Below are positions 5,122 through 5,166 of a DNA stretch of 5,166 nucleotides, piece by piece. The DNA is from an uncultured Clostridia bacterium. GTDB lineage: Bacteria > Bacillota_A > Clostridia > Peptostreptococcales > Anaerovoracaceae. The stretch lies in NCBI GenBank assembly GCA_945873875.1, contig CAMCER010000076.1:1-5166 (forward strand). Direction: 5' to 3'. The translations under genes and the position numbers were made by a program. Position 1 is the first letter of the stretch. Each line of letters opens with the position of its first letter. The notes below the pieces were generated by a model, which did no database searches, was not told the DNA's origin, and saw only the letters and a program-made list of their open reading frames with translations.

Positions 5122-5166
5122 GTGTTTTACCCGCAGATACCATGCTCCCTTTTTCCGCATGATATC

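Noticed and set aside
1..5166. Mobile elements, CRISPR arrays, tRNA/rRNA genes, riboswitches
   Set aside because: I found no repeat arrays, transposase-like proteins, cloverleaf-like segments or long structured leaders; intergenic gaps are at most 63 nt.

Overview
The window is a compact, gene-dense piece of a low-to-mid-GC Gram-positive (Firmicutes) chromosome, most likely from an anaerobic Clostridia-type organism. This rests on gene content and order: a SepF, a DivIVA with a Pro/Ala/Lys-rich tail, and a short HlyD-like membrane-anchored protein sit next to a YggS-type PLP protein. Codon use looks uniform throughout and I see no sign of horizontal transfer. The family assignment is inference; no rRNA or other decisive marker is present.

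All eight genes lie on the minus strand, so transcription runs from high to low coordinates. First come rimM (ribosome maturation factor, 4618-5121) and trmD (tRNA m1G37 methyltransferase, 3808-4593), the tail of a conserved translation operon whose usual upstream members (rpsP, khpA) would lie beyond position 5166. A 63-nt gap follows. It carries a very good sigma-A-type promoter (TTGAAA, 17-nt spacer, TAAAAT) that opens a second operon: an uncharacterised HlyD-like single-pass membrane protein (2764-3744), yggS (2077-2751), sepF (1550-2062), divIVA (848-1546), lspA (353-802) and the 5' part of an RluD-type pseudouridine synthase (1-356, running off the left edge).

The second operon is tightly packed, with gaps of 12, 14, 3 and 45 nt and then a 4-nt ATGA overlap between lspA and rluD. 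It combines cell division and envelope functions (SepF membrane anchor for FtsZ, DivIVA polar/septal scaffold, LspA signal peptidase II) with PLP homeostasis (YggS) and rRNA modification (RluD). The longest stretch without a gene is the 63-nt promoter region, so there is no large unexplained space.

This is mostly an ordinary housekeeping region and I do not see a new defence, mobile or biosynthetic system. The points most worth a second look are a perfect 8-bp hairpin wedged between a strong GGAGG and the lspA start codon (either an attenuator or a hairpin that brings the Shine-Dalgarno into register), the unknown HlyD-like protein heading a division operon, the residue aligned with the TrmD catalytic aspartate, and the absence of rplS after trmD and of ylmG/ylmH between sepF and divIVA.
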